DNA of 57,462 nt, taken from positions 1-57,462 of the forward strand of contig VBKF01000177.1 of NCBI GenBank assembly GCA_005888095.1, in the 5' to 3' direction. The DNA is from Deltaproteobacteria bacterium (lineage in GTDB: Bacteria; Desulfobacterota; Binatia; DP-6). Positions 56,656-57,462 of the stretch are shown in pieces. Made by a program: the position numbers and the translations under genes. Under the pieces are notes generated by a model. That model was not told the DNA's origin. It saw nothing but the letters and a program-made list of their open reading frames with translations, and ran no database searches. The first letter of the stretch is position 1, and every line of letters begins with the position of its first letter.

Positions 56656-57462
56656 ATGGAGTGCCCCCGCTGCCACTACGCGAATGCCGGCGGCGCCCGC
56701 TTCTGTGGCGAGTGTGGCGCAAGCCTGACCCGCGACGTGACGTGCTCCAGCTGCGGCCACGCGAATCCGGCTGGTCAGACGTTCTGCAACGGATGCGGCG
56801 GTCGTCTGGACGAGTCCGCACGTTCGGCAGCGCGTGATCGGCGGGCCTACACCCCGAAGCACCTGGCCGAGAAGATCCTCACCTCGCGCACCGCCCTCGA
56901 AGGCGAACGCAAGCAGGTGACGCTCGATGGAGCTGGCCGAGCAGGTCGACCCCGAGGAGTGGCACCGGATCCTGGATCGCTTCTTCACGATCCTCGCCGA
57001 CGGCGTGCACCGCTTCGAGGGCACGGTGAACCAGTACACCGGCGACGGGATCATGGCCCTGTTCGGGGCGCCGATCGCGCACGAGGACCACCCCCGGCGG
57101 GCCTGCTACGCGGCGCTGCACCTGGCCGACGAGCTTCGCCGCCATGCCACCGAGCTGCGCCTCCGCCAGGCACTCAGCTTCTCGGTCCGCATGGGCCTCA
57201 ACTCCGGCGAGGTCGTGGTGGGAAAGATCGGCGACGATCTCCGGATGGACTACACCGCGCTCGGCCACACGGTGGGGCTCGCGGCGAGGATGGAGCAGCT
57301 CGCGGAGCCCGGCAAGGTGTTTCTGACCGACTACACGGCGAGGCTCGTCGCCGGCTTCTTCACGCTGCGCGACCTGGGAGAGTCGGCGGTCAAGGGCGTA
57401 GCGGCTCCGCTCCGCGTCTACGAGCTCGAGGGCGTCGGCGCGCTGCGCACGCGTCTCGACGT
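56656..57462 (+). pseudogene. Zinc-ribbon class III nucleotide cyclase, frame broken, cut by window edge
   Basis: ATG 56656 opens with two zinc ribbons (CPRCHYANAGGARFCGECG and CSSCGHANPAGQTFCNGCG), then LEGERKQVT near residue 85. The frame changes at about 56923; the cyclase homology continues in the next frame as SMELAEQVDPEEWHR, VNQYTGDGIMALFGAP (metal-binding Asp), VRMGLNSGEVVVG and DYTALGHTVGLAARME. The stretch normally found between QVT and SME (VLFADLKG, with the first metal Asp) is missing, about 23 nt. It may be a real loss or an assembly error. Such proteins often continue into an ATPase/TPR region, here outside the window. Confidence 0.82.

Overview
The window is about 57 kb of very GC-rich bacterial DNA with dense, short-spaced genes on both strands. 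The content fits an uncultured, Gram-negative, aerobic or facultative chemoheterotroph: OmpA-type and other lipoproteins, Sco and Dsb factors, complex I subunits, an assimilatory siroheme reductase, fatty-acid or aromatic-type catabolic enzymes, and large secreted Cys-rich or Thr-rich proteins. My inference is a deltaproteobacterial-grade or Binatota-like (Desulfobacterota_B) genome. No rRNA or marker set here proves it, and the only stable RNA seen is a tRNA-Arg(CCU).

Layout. 1-4741 (minus): thiolase, a HAD phosphatase, a small membrane protein and dnaB, which is interrupted by a full-length homing-endonuclease intein and runs off the left edge. 4850-13618: patatin, a FrhB-like iron-sulfur protein, a ferredoxin-containing GMC oxidoreductase, two secreted proteins, then a methanethiol-oxidase (SBP56) gene with a broken frame coupled to a Sco-type copper chaperone. 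14041-18452: a delta-60-repeat protein with a Thr-rich stalk, a Nudix-ychF operon and a duplicated Cys-rich protein with its own promoter and terminator. 18586-24533: a catabolic block (PPOX flavoprotein, class II aldolase, amidohydrolase, LLM oxidoreductase, alpha/beta hydrolase) and a polysaccharide deacetylase. 24550-29957: a His-rich lipoprotein, a Cys-repeat protein, tRNA-Arg, an extended acyl carrier protein, a family-5-type uracil-DNA glycosylase overlapped by a stand-alone Hint-domain gene, and a ferritin-like protein. 29967-37000: dnaA with a possible origin, M48 protease, a selenocysteine-containing DsbA-like lipoprotein, OmpA lipoprotein, and nitrite/sulfite reductase. 37085-44900: a nuoB plus fused nuoF-nuoG cluster without nuoE, DAHP synthase, an eIF2B-like protein, CinA, cupin and EF-P. 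45038-55019: a second delta-60 protein, enoyl-CoA hydratase, an epoxide-hydrolase-type enzyme, a transglycosylase, DNA polymerase X, a giant secreted alpha/beta hydrolase and a zinc alcohol dehydrogenase. 55268-57462: a decayed IS256-type transposase and a frame-broken nucleotide cyclase.

The most striking single observation is at 32490-33209. A DsbA-family gene has UGA exactly at the first Cys of the CxxC active site. It is followed at the right distance by a 7-bp hairpin with a GGUCU loop that looks like a bacterial SECIS element. A clear promoter and Shine-Dalgarno precede the gene, so this is most likely a selenoprotein and not a pseudogene. Other notable items are the NuoF-NuoG single-frame fusion, two independent Hint-fold elements (the DnaB intein and a free-standing one lacking the terminal His-Asn), and several families of secreted Cys-rich proteins that share modules within this one window.
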